DNA of 64,000 nucleotides, taken from Lutibacter sp. B2 (GTDB taxonomy: Bacteria > Bacillota > Clostridia > Peptostreptococcales > Thermotaleaceae). The position numbers and the translations under genes are program-made. The number at the start of each line of letters is the position of its first letter. Positions within the stretch are counted from its first letter, which is position 1. Below, piece after piece: positions 45,436-55,488 of the stretch. Location: the NCBI GenBank assembly GCA_015686845.1, contig JADPRS010000012.1, positions 1 through 64,000 on the forward strand, in the 5' to 3' direction. The notes beneath the pieces were generated by a model. That model did not search any database. It saw only the letters and a program-made list of their open reading frames with translations, and was not told the origin of the DNA.

Positions 45436-45981
45436 ATGAAAAAACTATTATTATGCGGAATCCTAATTTTAGGATTAATATCTACTGTAGGTTGTTCAAA
45501 AAAGGAAGAAGTACAAGTTCCACAAAATAATCTAACTTCAACAAATGAATTAGTTGAAGAAACATCAATAAATAAAGATGAATCTAAAGATCCATATCAA
45601 GTTGCAATGGAACAAGTAGGAATGATTGATACGCAGTTGGACAAATATACAAAAGAAGAAATAAAACTACCCGCATTAAAAGAAGGATGGGAAGAACAGA
45701 CACTTTGCCTTTGGAGCGAAAACGGAAATCCAATGAAATTAACAACTACAGAAGCAGATGATATTGGAAAAATGGATGGTTTATCTTCTACTTACTTCAA
45801 AGATGGAAAAATAATATTTTACAAAGCTCCTTTCTCAAATCACATTTTCGAAAATGAAAAAATAATTCTTTGGATGGATGAAAATATGAATCCTTTAGAT
45901 ATCCCTGAAAATAATATCAAAGATGCTGAAAAAGGAATATTAAAAGTAACAAAGGAACGTCTTTCTGCTTTTACTAAATAA
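45436..45981 (+). CDS. Lipoprotein of unknown function
   Basis: 181 residues. Signal peptide with lipobox STVGC puts the lipid on Cys20, then a low-complexity linker rich in Glu, Asn and Thr, then a small globular domain of about 120 residues that I do not recognise. ATG at 45436 follows TGGAGG; the longer frame upstream has no ribosome site. Confidence 0.7.
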   Translation: MKKLLLCGILILGLISTVGCSKKEEVQVPQNNLTSTNELVEETSINKDESKDPYQVAMEQVGMIDTQLDKYTKEEIKLPALKEGWEEQTLCLWSENGNPMKLTTTEADDIGKMDGLSSTYFKDGKIIFYKAPFSNHIFENEKIILWMDENMNPLDIPENNIKDAEKGILKVTKERLSAFTK

Positions 45982-46047
45982 ACCATCGTAAATAAATTGT
46001 TTTCACACGCTATACAGTATCATACATGTTTGATTTATTAATTGATT

Positions 46048-46100
46048 TAATAACGAAGGGACTAAATTACATTAAGCGTTGTAATTTAGCCCCGTTATTA
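46048..46100 (+). terminator. Large hairpin behind the lipoprotein gene
   Basis: TAATAACG, GGG and CTAAATTACA pair in turn with TGTAATTTAG, CCC and CGTTATTA, with a small bulge and an eight-base loop. No strong T run follows, so it may stabilise RNA as well as terminate. Confidence 0.55.
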
Positions 46101-46196
46101 GTCTTTCATACGAATTCAAAGATACAGTATGCTTTCCTATATTTTTTATATCTAAGGCAGTAATAGTTGTGTTAGACATTGGCTATGTAAAAACCA

Positions 46197-46706
46197 CTAT
46201 CCAAATTTAACGATCAGAGTAATAATAGTCGCAAAAATACCAATGATTGTAACCACTTTCAAAATAAACTTCTGTTTCACTTCTTCTTCCTGTTTCTTTG
46301 CATCGATCTTCAATTCTGTTTTTCGATCCTCAACCTCAAATAAAACAGCCTTCTGTATTACTGCTTTTTCTTCTTCAAATTCTACCATGTATTTTTTTAA
46401 CTGTACTGCTAGGGTTGAAACAGTAGCAATAATGATTGCTGCATCATCAGCTAGTCCCGCAACAGGTATAATATCAGGAACAGCATCCATAGGTGATACT
46501 AAATATAGTAAGGCTCCTATTGCCATAGCCTTTGACGACCAAGCTGCTTTAGGATCTTTAATCATCTGATACAAGGCTTGTATTTTAGGCCAGATATCTT
46601 TTATTTTTCCTTTATTCATATTAGCTAAATGATGATCTATCTTCCGTATATCAGACTCACTTGCCTGCTTTTGGAATGTTCTTACTAGTTCTTCTTTCTT
46701 TCCCAT
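46197..46706 (-). CDS. YkvA-family (DUF1232) membrane protein
   Basis: 169 residues. The DUF1232 core is KAMAIGALLYLVSPMDAVPD followed by IIPVAGLADDAAII. A charged helix and one C-terminal membrane segment follow. Function unknown. GGAGGAATT precedes the ATG. Confidence 0.85.
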   Translation of the reverse strand: MGKKEELVRTFQKQASESDIRKIDHHLANMNKGKIKDIWPKIQALYQMIKDPKAAWSSKAMAIGALLYLVSPMDAVPDIIPVAGLADDAAIIIATVSTLAVQLKKYMVEFEEEKAVIQKAVLFEVEDRKTELKIDAKKQEEEVKQKFILKVVTIIGIFATIITLIVKFG

Positions 46707-46955
46707 GTAAAATTCCTCCTACTATACAACTCTGAAATCCCTTCTTTGTAATCCATACTTTACCTTATTGTATAACTAAAAATCATAAATATAAATAAAA
46801 AGTACACTTTACATAAAAATAAAAAATAACATTTCGAAATAATCTCATTATCAAAAAACACAATGTTTTTCGACAAATTATTGCTTTTCTCGATGTTTTA
46901 TGGTTTAATGATAACTAATTATAATTTTTTACACTATAAAAAGGAGGTCATTGAA

Positions 46956-48194
46956 ATGACACAGAAGAAAAGTTTCCTCAAAAATTCAGCCAATCTTATT
47001 TTAATTGCAATGGTTATAGGTATTATAACTGGCGTATTAATGGGTGAAAAGGCTTCCATGTTTGCACCTTTAGGGCAATTATTTATGCAACTTATTAAAA
47101 TGCTTGTAATCCCACTTGTAAGTGTATCTATTATTTCTGGTGCTGCTTCTCTTGGAAATACTAAATCTGCTGGTAAAATAGGTTTAGCTACATTTTCATA
47201 CTATATGGGTACAACAGTGGTAGCTGTTATTATCGGACTTATTTTTGGTATTATCTTTAAACCTGGATTAGGACTTGATATGTCTACAATCCAATCAATG
47301 TTTTCTAACGAATATGCTGGTAGAGGTACTACCCCAGGATTTTGGGATACGGTCCTTGGTATGATTCCACTAAATCCATTTACAGCATTAATAGAGGGAA
47401 ATATCCTTCAAGTTTTATTTTTCTGTTTATTCTTAGGATTTGGCGTAGCATCTCTTGAAAAGAACAAAAAAGATAATCTATTAAATACTTTTAATTATTT
47501 AATAGAAGCACTTATATGGATGATTGAAAAAGTAATTCTAATAGCACCAATAGGTGTTTTCGGTCTTATGGCAGACTCTGTTGGTACCTTTGGATATCAT
47601 ACCCTTGCTCTTGTATTTAAACTATTATTAGTTTATATAGTTGCTATTATAGTACACACTTATGGATTCTATCCATTAATGCTAAAAGTTTTTTCTAAGA
47701 TGTCTATTATTAAATTTTTCAGCAAAATATATAAAGCTCAAGTTGTTGCATTCTCAAGCGCTTCTTCAATGGGTACGCTTCCTGTTACCCTTGAAGTATG
47801 TGAAGATGAACTTGGCGTTTCAAATGAAACCGCTTCCTTCGTACTTCCTTTAGGTGCAACTATTAATATGGATGGTAATGCGATCTACTATGCACTTGCA
47901 GCTACATTCTTTGCACAAATGTTTGGAATAGATTTAGGAATTCCACAATATATAGCTATTATATTTACTGCTACAATCGGATCTATTGGACAAGCAGGTG
48001 TTCCCGGTCCAACCCTTCTAGTAGTTGCCGTTTTATTATCAGCAAATATTCCTATAGTAGGACTACCTCTGTTGTTTGGAGTAGACCGTTTATTTGATAT
48101 GATTAGAACTGCTGTAAATATAACCGGAGATGCTACATGTGCTGTTATTGTAGATCAATTAAAAGATACAGATCCAAACGAAAAAACAATATAA
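46956..48194 (+). CDS. Dicarboxylate/amino acid:cation symporter (DAACS family)
   Basis: Imports glutamate, aspartate or C4-dicarboxylates with Na+ or H+. 412 residues, eight membrane helices and two hairpins; the serine-rich hairpin SSASSMGTLPVTLE, the cation site LPLGATINMDGNAIY and the C-terminal FGVDRLFDMIRTAVNITGD are all present. ATG at 46956 follows AAGGAGG; the frame upstream has no ribosome site. A possible promoter is TTGCTT (46881)-17-TTTAAT (46904). Confidence 0.9.
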   Translation: MTQKKSFLKNSANLILIAMVIGIITGVLMGEKASMFAPLGQLFMQLIKMLVIPLVSVSIISGAASLGNTKSAGKIGLATFSYYMGTTVVAVIIGLIFGIIFKPGLGLDMSTIQSMFSNEYAGRGTTPGFWDTVLGMIPLNPFTALIEGNILQVLFFCLFLGFGVASLEKNKKDNLLNTFNYLIEALIWMIEKVILIAPIGVFGLMADSVGTFGYHTLALVFKLLLVYIVAIIVHTYGFYPLMLKVFSKMSIIKFFSKIYKAQVVAFSSASSMGTLPVTLEVCEDELGVSNETASFVLPLGATINMDGNAIYYALAATFFAQMFGIDLGIPQYIAIIFTATIGSIGQAGVPGPTLLVVAVLLSANIPIVGLPLLFGVDRLFDMIRTAVNITGDATCAVIVDQLKDTDPNEKTI

Positions 48195-48207
48195 CTTAAT
48201 GCACTGG

Positions 48208-48246
48208 AAACCACCTGTAATTTCATCTAAAAACAGGTGGTTTTTT
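48208..48246 (+). terminator. Terminator behind the symporter gene
   Basis: AAACCACCTGT (48208-48218) pairs perfectly with ACAGGTGGTTT (48233-48243), followed by TTT. Confidence 0.85.
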
Positions 48247-48297
48247 ACGCCCCTTTGTGTATAATGATATTAGAAAATATTTTTAGGTGGTTTTATT

Positions 48298-49488
48298 ATG
48301 AATAGAATAATTTTTCACATAGATGTAAACTCTGCTTTTCTTTCTTGGGAAGCAGTAGAAAGATTAAAAAACGGTGAAAGTACAGATTTAAGAAAAATCC
48401 CGTCTGCTATAGGTGGAGATCCTCAAAAAAGACATGGAATCATCCTTGCAGCATCAACCTCTGCTAAAAAGTATGGCGTAAAAACTGGCGAGAGTCTATA
48501 TCATGCATTCAAAAAATGTCCTCCTCTTTTAATCGCAAAACCCAATCACAAGTTGTACTATGAATATAGCCAAGCAATGATTCATTTTCTTACAAATTAT
48601 TCACCCCTTTTAGAAGTGTATTCTGTAGACGAATGTTTTTTAGATGTTACAAATACGCCTGGAAGTAATAATCCATACGCGTTAGCTTTAGAAATAAAAA
48701 ATGCCATTTATAATAAATTAGGATTTACTGTAAATATAGGAATATCTGACAAGAAAATTTTAGCAAAGATGGCCTCTGATTTTGAAAAACCTAATAAAGT
48801 ACATACCTTATATACAAATGAAATAAAATCTAAAATGTGGCCACTGCCTATAAGGAATTTATTTATGGTGGGAAAATCAACAGAAGATAAACTCAAAAGA
48901 ATTGGCATCTATACAATAGGCGATTTAGCCAATAGTAATTTATTAGCCGTAAAAAATATGCTGAAAAAACAAGGGGAAACCATCTATAGATATTCAAATG
49001 GAATGGATTCTTCACAAGTAGAACCTAATAATTATGAAGATATAAAAGGAATAGGAAATTCTACTACTATAGCCTATGACATTGATAATAAATTTGAAGC
49101 CTACAGAATATTACTCTCCTTGACTGAAAATGTTTCTATGCGACTAAGAATTAAAAAATACAAATGTAGATTAATCTGTGTAGAAATAAAAAATAGTGAT
49201 TTTAAAAAATACACACACCAAAATAAATTATTATCTCAAACGGATTGTACTGATACCATATACAATATAGCAAAAAAACTGTTTGATGAAAGTTGGATGG
49301 GCGAGCCCATAAGGTATTTAGGCATACGTCTTTCAGACTTAACGAATGATCCTATGGTTCAAATATCTATGTTCGATGACACTAAAGAAGATAAAAAAAA
49401 CAAATTAGATCATGTACTAGATGGTTTAAAGATTCACTATGGACAAGATATAATTACAAGAGCAAGTCTTTTAGATTATAATAAATAA
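48298..49488 (+). CDS. dinB: Y-family DNA polymerase (DinB/Pol IV type)
   Basis: Translesion polymerase. Catalytic acidic residues are in HIDVNSAF (residues 7-14) and YSVDECFLDVT; the finger has ILAASTSAKKYGVKTGE, and the HhH region has MVGKSTEDKLKRIGIYTIGDLA. The end carries QISMFDD, a sliding-clamp binding motif. 396 residues, complete. Two cysteines and high Lys content are unremarkable. No SOS box was recognised upstream. Confidence 0.9.
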   Translation: MNRIIFHIDVNSAFLSWEAVERLKNGESTDLRKIPSAIGGDPQKRHGIILAASTSAKKYGVKTGESLYHAFKKCPPLLIAKPNHKLYYEYSQAMIHFLTNYSPLLEVYSVDECFLDVTNTPGSNNPYALALEIKNAIYNKLGFTVNIGISDKKILAKMASDFEKPNKVHTLYTNEIKSKMWPLPIRNLFMVGKSTEDKLKRIGIYTIGDLANSNLLAVKNMLKKQGETIYRYSNGMDSSQVEPNNYEDIKGIGNSTTIAYDIDNKFEAYRILLSLTENVSMRLRIKKYKCRLICVEIKNSDFKKYTHQNKLLSQTDCTDTIYNIAKKLFDESWMGEPIRYLGIRLSDLTNDPMVQISMFDDTKEDKKNKLDHVLDGLKIHYGQDIITRASLLDYNK

Positions 49489-49516
49489 ATCACCCACATA
49501 ATAGGGTGATTTATTT
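49483..49516. terminator. Bidirectional terminator between dinB and the SulP gene
   Basis: A 13-bp perfect stem, AAATAAATCACCC (49483-49495) with GGGTGATTTATTT (49504-49516), with the dinB stop inside its left arm and T-rich flanks. It serves both convergent genes. Confidence 0.8.
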
Positions 49517-49523
49517 ATTTTAT

Positions 49524-51173
49524 TTAAGCTGCTGTTGATAATTTTTGAGTAATCTCAACGACCTCATCTATATTATCACAAAATCTTTCTCTTCCTAGTA
49601 AATCAACAAACCCATAATTTTCAAGAATTTTATAAGGTTCTTCTTGCATTTGCATAAAGACAAGCCTCGTATTACTCTTCGTACACATTTCATACAATCT
49701 ACATAAAGCACTATAACCGGTAGCATCAATAATTGGTACTTGTTTTAAATCTAAAACAAGTATTTTAGGCATCTTATGTGTAGATCTTACAGTCTTAATA
49801 AATTTATCTGCAGCGCCAAAGAAAAAAGGCCCTATAATCTCATAAAAATCTATATCACTTGAAATCTTAAATTCTTCTTTTAGTCTTAACTGATCACTAC
49901 TAGAATTATCTTCTCCTAACATATAATTAAACTGGGTAATATTTGCCATTCTCTTCATAAATAAGAATGCTGAAAGTACCATACCCACTTCTATGGCAAC
50001 CACTAAATCAAATATAATTGTAAGTAAAAATGTAACTATGAAAACCAACGCATCACTCTTTGGGCATTTGTTTAGTTGCTTAAACTCATCCCATTCTCCC
50101 ATATTATATGAAACCACAATCAGTATACCTGCTAATGATGCCATAGGAATATACTTAACATAAGGCATTAATATAATCATCATAAAAAATAAGGTAATAG
50201 AATGAACGATCCCTGATATAGGCGTTCTTGCACCATTTTTAACATTGGCTGCAGTTCTAGCAATTGCTCCTGTAACTGGAATTCCTCCAAATAAAGCCGA
50301 AAAAATATTTGCAACCCCTTGTCCAACCAATTCCATATTTGATCTATGGTTTCCTCCAATCATTCCATCTGCTACAACTGCTGAAAGTAATGATTCTACA
50401 CTTCCAAGTACAGCTATGGCAACAGCAGGAATAATTAACTCCTCTATTTTTGAAAAATCAAAGGTTGGAAAATGAATACTAGGTATACTTCCTGAAATTT
50501 CTCCAAATTGAGTTTGAATTGTTGAAACTTCAAGATTTAAGCCCTTCGCTAATAGGGTCGCTACAAATATAGCGATCAGGGTTGATGGTACTTTTCTATT
50601 GATTTTAGGAAATAAAACAATTATTAATATGGTTAAGAAACCAATCATTAAAGCTTGCATATTGGTTTGTCCTAAATTTTTCAGATACACCATCCACTTT
50701 GCTATAAACTCTGATGGTATATTCTCAATATTTAATCCTAAGAAATCCTTAACTTGCGTAGAAAAAATAATAATTGCTATACCGCTAGTAAATCCTGTGG
50801 TTATAGGATATGGTATGAATTCTACTAAACTTCCTAGTTTAAAAACACCCATAAAAATAAGAATCATTCCCGCCATTAGGGTTGCAAAAATTAATCCATC
50901 TAATCCATACTTTTGTATAATCCCTAGTATTATCACTACAAAAGCTCCAGTAGGCCCTCCGATCTGTACCCTACTTCCGCCTAACAAAGAAACGAAAAAA
51001 CCACCAATAATAGCAGTAATGATTCCTTTTTCTGGCGTAACGCCGGAAGCAATTCCTAATGCTATGGAAAGTGGTAGCGCAATAATAGCAACTATAATTC
51101 CTGCTATTAAATCTTTAAAAAACTGTTCCTTACTATAATCTTTCATACATGTAAATAATTTTGGTAATAACAT
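49524..51173 (-). CDS. SulP-family anion transporter with STAS domain
   Basis: About 549 residues: ten or more membrane segments (residues 25-400; GVTPEKGIITAIIGGFFVSLLGG is split here, with QIGGPTGAF and FGGIPVTGAIARTAANVKNG as family marks) and a cytoplasmic C-terminal STAS domain (ILVLDLKQVPIIDATG). Substrate could be sulfate, bicarbonate or a dicarboxylate. ATG at 51173 follows GGAGG at ten bases; a frame 13 codons longer lacks support. Confidence 0.88.
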   Translation of the reverse strand: MLLPKLFTCMKDYSKEQFFKDLIAGIIVAIIALPLSIALGIASGVTPEKGIITAIIGGFFVSLLGGSRVQIGGPTGAFVVIILGIIQKYGLDGLIFATLMAGMILIFMGVFKLGSLVEFIPYPITTGFTSGIAIIIFSTQVKDFLGLNIENIPSEFIAKWMVYLKNLGQTNMQALMIGFLTILIIVLFPKINRKVPSTLIAIFVATLLAKGLNLEVSTIQTQFGEISGSIPSIHFPTFDFSKIEELIIPAVAIAVLGSVESLLSAVVADGMIGGNHRSNMELVGQGVANIFSALFGGIPVTGAIARTAANVKNGARTPISGIVHSITLFFMMIILMPYVKYIPMASLAGILIVVSYNMGEWDEFKQLNKCPKSDALVFIVTFLLTIIFDLVVAIEVGMVLSAFLFMKRMANITQFNYMLGEDNSSSDQLRLKEEFKISSDIDFYEIIGPFFFGAADKFIKTVRSTHKMPKILVLDLKQVPIIDATGYSALCRLYEMCTKSNTRLVFMQMQEEPYKILENYGFVDLLGRERFCDNIDEVVEITQKLSTAA

Positions 51174-51416
51174 TTGTCTAAAGCCTCCAAGTCTAATAAA
51201 TATATCGTCCAACGACTATTATAGTCCTTTTCTTCTTTTTTTCAATATGTAAATCAAAAAGAATTGAACTGAACGTGGACTTTTGAACTTTTTAACATAT
51301 ATATATATATCCCTTTTATTGTATAACATTCAAAAATAATGTAAAATAATATTATATAGAAAATCTAATAAGATATTATTTTGAAATATTCTATTGTTTA
51401 CAGGGGGAAAACACAA

Positions 51417-53657
51417 ATGTTTTCGATAAAAAAATGTCAAATTACCGAAACAATTTACAAAAATAAAAACACAATAGATATGAATGCTGTTTTGAAAACT
51501 TTCCAAACTATTTCAAGTGAAATTGAGTTAGATAAACTGGTTGAAAAACTTCTTGAGAATGCAATAGAACATTTACATGCTCATAAAGCATTTTTTATAA
51601 TGGAATCTAAAGGTACACTTATTATTGAAGGTGAAATGAGTAATCATCATTTATCTGTAATGCAAGGTATTCCTCTAGCATCTTGTCAAAACATTGCCCA
51701 CAGTATTATCAATTATGTAGCCAGAACAAGGGAAAATATTATTTTAGATGATGCTTTTCATGAGGAATTATTTGCTACAGATCCTTATATAGTAAAAAAT
51801 AAATCTAAATCTATTTTATGCCTTCCAATTATTTATGGCGGTAATTTAAAGGGCATTGTATATTTAGAAAATAATCTCATAACAAGTGCATTTCCCAGAA
51901 AACATTTTGATTTTTTTAAATTACTAGCTTCTCAAACAGCTATTTCAATAGAAAATGCTTCTATGTATAAAGAAATTAAAGAGCTTAATTGTGATTTAGA
52001 AAAAAAAGTAGAAAAAAGAACGGAAGAGCTAAATAAAACAATACAAAAATTACAATCTGAAATTTATGAACGTAAGAAAGTAGAAAAAGATTTAGAGGAA
52101 AACAAGGAAAGACTGTATACCCTTATAAATGCTTTGCCTACTATTATATGTTTTAAAGATGGAGAAGGTAAATGGCTTGAAGTAAATGAAGCTTGTGGAA
52201 AACTTTTTGGATTTGAGGGAAAAGATTACAAAGGGTTAAATGACTTAGAGTTAGCAGAAAATAGTTTATGTAAAAATACTTTTCTTAATTGTAGAGAAAC
52301 AGATGAAAAGACCTGGAGAAAAGGTACTATAACAAGAGGTGAAGAGGAATTTTTATGTCATGATGGTACAAAAAAACTCATGGATGTTATAAAAGTTCCT
52401 ATTTTTCATCCAAATGGAAAACGGAAAGCAATGGTTGTTGCTTGTAGTGATATTACAAAGAGAAAAAGATCCGAATTAGCATTAAAGGAAAGTGAAGAAC
52501 GCTATCGTCTTTTAGTAGAACTCTTACCCGATGCGGTTTTAATTCATCGTAATCATAAGATTGTATTGGCTAATGAAGCAGGGGTAAAAATGTTTGGCGC
52601 TAAAAAGAACGAAGAATTAATTGGAAAATCCATGAAAAATTTTGTGCATCCAAATTGTTATGAAATTTTTAATAAAAGAATGAATTTAGTGCAGAATGAA
52701 GGTAAAATTGCTCCTTTATCTGAACAAAAATATATAAAAATAGATGGCACTATGATGAATATAGAAATCGCATCAAATGCTTTTCCCCATAAAGGAAACA
52801 TGTCTGTTTTAAGTGTTATACGAGATATAACAGAGCGTAAACAAGCAGAAAAACTACGTAAGTATGATAGACTCAAAACTGAATTTTTTGCTAATATATC
52901 TCATGAATTTAAAACACCCTTAAATGTTTTGTTAGGTGCATTGCAAATGCTAAACCTCATGTTAAAGAATCCTTCAATAGATATGAACATGAATAAAATT
53001 AGTAAATATTCTAATATGATGACCCAAAATGCCTATAGATTAATACGATTAGTTAATAATCTTATTGATATTACCAAGATAGATGCTGGATATTTTCAAA
53101 TACATTTAAAAAATCATAATATTGTAAGTATTGTTGAAGGCATTACACTATCTGTTGCAGAATATATTCAAGATAAAGGGATAGAACTAACATTTGATAC
53201 AGATATAGAAGAAAAAATTGTAGCTTGCGATGATGATAAAATGGAAAGAATAATACTAAATCTCCTTTCTAATTCAATAAAATTTACAGAACCCGGAGGC
53301 CGTATATTTGTAAATATGATAGATCAAGGAGAAAGCATCATTATTTCAATAAAGGATACAGGCATCGGAATCCCAAAAGAAAAACAACATCTGATTTTCG
53401 AAAGGTTTATACAAGTTGATAAATCACTTTCAAGAAATAAAGAAGGAAGCGGAATAGGATTATCTCTTGTTCAGTCACTTATTGAAATGCACTCAGGTAA
53501 AATTTCTATTGCTAGTGAATATGGATTGGGCAGCGAATTCATTATTGAAATTCCTGCTGTAATATTACAGGATGAAATGATAGAAACAAGAAATTATCAT
53601 AGTGAAAATGACAATATTGAAAGGATCAACATTGAATTTTCAGATATATATTTTTAG
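51417..53657 (+). CDS. Sensor histidine kinase with GAF and two PAS domains
   Basis: Soluble, about 746 residues. Order: GAF (about 20-180), coiled coil (185-220), PAS (225-340), PAS (350-470), HisKA with phospho-His in NISHEFKTPLN, and HATPase (NLLSNSIKFT, DTGIGIPKEK, GSGIGLSLVQSLIEMHSG). No membrane segment, so it senses a cytoplasmic signal. ATG at 51417 follows AGGGGG. No response regulator adjoins it; it is an orphan kinase and its partner cannot be told from this window. Confidence 0.88.
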   Translation: MFSIKKCQITETIYKNKNTIDMNAVLKTFQTISSEIELDKLVEKLLENAIEHLHAHKAFFIMESKGTLIIEGEMSNHHLSVMQGIPLASCQNIAHSIINYVARTRENIILDDAFHEELFATDPYIVKNKSKSILCLPIIYGGNLKGIVYLENNLITSAFPRKHFDFFKLLASQTAISIENASMYKEIKELNCDLEKKVEKRTEELNKTIQKLQSEIYERKKVEKDLEENKERLYTLINALPTIICFKDGEGKWLEVNEACGKLFGFEGKDYKGLNDLELAENSLCKNTFLNCRETDEKTWRKGTITRGEEEFLCHDGTKKLMDVIKVPIFHPNGKRKAMVVACSDITKRKRSELALKESEERYRLLVELLPDAVLIHRNHKIVLANEAGVKMFGAKKNEELIGKSMKNFVHPNCYEIFNKRMNLVQNEGKIAPLSEQKYIKIDGTMMNIEIASNAFPHKGNMSVLSVIRDITERKQAEKLRKYDRLKTEFFANISHEFKTPLNVLLGALQMLNLMLKNPSIDMNMNKISKYSNMMTQNAYRLIRLVNNLIDITKIDAGYFQIHLKNHNIVSIVEGITLSVAEYIQDKGIELTFDTDIEEKIVACDDDKMERIILNLLSNSIKFTEPGGRIFVNMIDQGESIIISIKDTGIGIPKEKQHLIFERFIQVDKSLSRNKEGSGIGLSLVQSLIEMHSGKISIASEYGLGSEFIIEIPAVILQDEMIETRNYHSENDNIERINIEFSDIYF

Positions 53658-53672
53658 ATAAAAGTCACTCTC

Positions 53673-53717
53673 AATATAATAGTCCTTGGCATTCGTATGC
53701 TCAAGGACTATTATATT
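53673..53717. terminator. Bidirectional hairpin between the kinase gene and queC
   Basis: A 16-bp perfect stem, AATATAATAGTCCTTG (53673-53688) with CAAGGACTATTATATT (53702-53717). The queC stop codon lies in the right arm. T runs are weak, but the stem is long and AT-rich at the base. Confidence 0.7.
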
Positions 53718-54375
53718 ATAGACAATTTGATTTTTTAAAATCAATATATCCTTTCTTTCTTAAACCACAAGCTGGACATTCACCGCAGCCATTCCCTTTT
53801 ATCCCATTATAACAAGTTAATGTTTCATTTTTAATAATAGGAAGAACGCCTAAATCATCTGCCATTTTCCATGTTTCCTCTTTATTGATCCACATTAGAG
53901 GGGTATGAATAACAAATTCATAATCCATAGCTAAATTTAAAGTAATATTCATTGATTTTATAAATACATCTCTGCAATCTGGATATCCACTAAAATCACT
54001 TTGAGATACGCCTGTTATAATATGATTTATTCCTCTTTGCTTAGCAAAAATTCCTACAAAGGATAAGAATAGCATATTTCTTCCATCCACAAATGAATTC
54101 GGGATTTCTCCTTTGGGTGATTCTTTATCTACTTCTATATCCGTTCTCGTTAAAGAATTGGGTGCTAATTGATTTAATAAAGATAAATCTAAAATATGAT
54201 GTTCTATATTATATTTTTCACAAATATCTTTTGCACAATCTAGCTCTAATTTATGCTTTTGATTATAATCAAAAGATACTGCTATCACCTCTTTAAATCT
54301 TTCTTTTGCCCAAAATAAACAGGTTGTACTGTCCTGTCCTCCACTAAATACAACGATAGCTTTTTCTGTATTCAT
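53716..54375 (-). CDS. queC: 7-cyano-7-deazaguanine (preQ0) synthase
   Basis: Converts 7-carboxy-7-deazaguanine to preQ0 with ATP and ammonia. PP-loop [16 protein letters not shown] at residues 8-23, and the C-terminal zinc site with four Cys in [17 protein letters not shown]. 219 residues, normal. Last gene of the preQ1-controlled operon; starts three bases after queE. Confidence 0.93.
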   Translation of the reverse strand: MNTEKAIVVFSGGQDSTTCLFWAKERFKEVIAVSFDYNQKHKLELDCAKDICEKYNIEHHILDLSLLNQLAPNSLTRTDIEVDKESPKGEIPNSFVDGRNMLFLSFVGIFAKQRGINHIITGVSQSDFSGYPDCRDVFIKSMNITLNLAMDYEFVIHTPLMWINKEETWKMADDLGVLPIIKNETLTCYNGIKGNGCGECPACGLRKKGYIDFKKSNCL

Positions 54376-54378
54376 CCT

Positions 54379-55044
54379 TTACACACCTCTCTTTTCCGGG
54401 TCCCATATAACCTTATGAAGCTGAACCTGTAACGTAACTTTATTCATTTTATTATGCTTCATGAATTCTACCATTTCATTCAAATCAATTTTTCCAAACA
54501 CTGGACTTATATATACCTTTCCTTTACTGGTTAAATCATATTGATCCACTATATCCTTTGCTCTGCTTAAATCATTCATATTCCCAACTACAAATTTAAC
54601 CGTATCCTCTTTTCTCATATAATGAAAATTATCCATAAACATTTGATCTTCCATCTTGCTAGATGGCAACTTATAGTCAATCGTAAATTTGGGTGGGTTT
54701 TCTATGGTAACAAACTCTTTTATAGAAACACTTCCATTGGTTTCTATTTCTATATATAATCCTTCGTCCTTTGATAGAAATTTTATTAAATCTACTATTT
54801 CAATTTGCAATAAAGGCTCTCCACCTGTTAAAGTTATATTTGTAACCTCTGTAAACTTTATATATTCATAGATCTCTTCTTTTGTCATTAACTCATAGGC
54901 TACATTTTTTTCATTTGCCCATGATGTATCACAATAACTACACTCTAAATTACAACCTGCAAACCTTATAAATACTGCTAATTGTCCTGATAAACGCCCT
55001 TCCCCATTGATACTTACAAACTTTTCAACTATTTTATATTTCAT
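54379..55044 (-). CDS. queE: 7-carboxy-7-deazaguanine synthase (radical SAM)
   Basis: Radical SAM enzyme that rearranges 6-carboxytetrahydropterin to 7-carboxy-7-deazaguanine. Cluster Cys31, Cys35 and Cys38 are in the canonical CxxxCxxC (CNLECSYCD); the SAM motif is TLTGGEPLLQ, and the N-terminus VEKFVSINGEG is typical of QueE. ATG at 55044 follows GAGGG; the longer frame starts inside queD. 221 residues. Confidence 0.92.
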   Translation of the reverse strand: MKYKIVEKFVSINGEGRLSGQLAVFIRFAGCNLECSYCDTSWANEKNVAYELMTKEEIYEYIKFTEVTNITLTGGEPLLQIEIVDLIKFLSKDEGLYIEIETNGSVSIKEFVTIENPPKFTIDYKLPSSKMEDQMFMDNFHYMRKEDTVKFVVGNMNDLSRAKDIVDQYDLTSKGKVYISPVFGKIDLNEMVEFMKHNKMNKVTLQVQLHKVIWDPEKRGV

Positions 55045-55054
55045 CTTCTTTCCC

Positions 55055-55474
55055 TCACTTTTCATATACTGCACAATTGGTCGGTGTCTCATATACGGTA
55101 GCTCTTTTTACGTTATATCCCTTTTGCTGCATCCAATCAAAGAAATCTTTTGCAAACTTCTCAGCAGTGGGCCTAAATTTTACATTTATGATTTTAAATC
55201 CATCTTTTATCAAATTTTCAACTGTTTCTTTTCTCATGGTATCTTCCTCAATGATTAAAGCATGGTCGTAAAAATCAACCATTTCTTTTATATCTTTTTT
55301 TAAATCTCCAAAGTCTACTACCATTCCATCAAGCTGTCCGCCCTCTATCAATTCTTCTGACTGAACTTCAATCTTAACCTTCCACCTATGCCCATGTATA
55401 TTCGCACATTTCCCCTCATAATTAGCAAGAAAATGAGCACTATCAAAGCTATGTTCTGCTTTTAAAATATACAT
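55055..55474 (-). CDS. queD: 6-carboxy-5,6,7,8-tetrahydropterin synthase
   Basis: First committed step from dihydroneopterin triphosphate to queuosine. Zinc ligands His14, His27 and His29 (DSAHFL, CANIHGHRWKV) with catalytic Cys23, and the C-terminal ETPTNCAVYE. 139 residues from the ATG at 55474, which follows GGGAGGG; the frame upstream overlaps the activator gene. Confidence 0.93.
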   Translation of the reverse strand: MYILKAEHSFDSAHFLANYEGKCANIHGHRWKVKIEVQSEELIEGGQLDGMVVDFGDLKKDIKEMVDFYDHALIIEEDTMRKETVENLIKDGFKIINVKFRPTAEKFAKDFFDWMQQKGYNVKRATVYETPTNCAVYEK

Positions 55475-55488
55475 ATAATCCCTCCCAT

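Noticed and set aside
46863-46955. N-terminal 31-residue extension of the dicarboxylate symporter
   Set aside because: No ribosome site before the upstream ATG, while AAGGAGG stands in front of the ATG at 46956; the family does not carry such an extension.
50599-51138. Plus-strand open frame of 179 codons opposite the SulP gene
   Set aside because: It is antisense to a well-supported transporter gene, has no ribosome site and no recognisable protein features; hydrophobic composition mirrors the membrane gene on the other strand.
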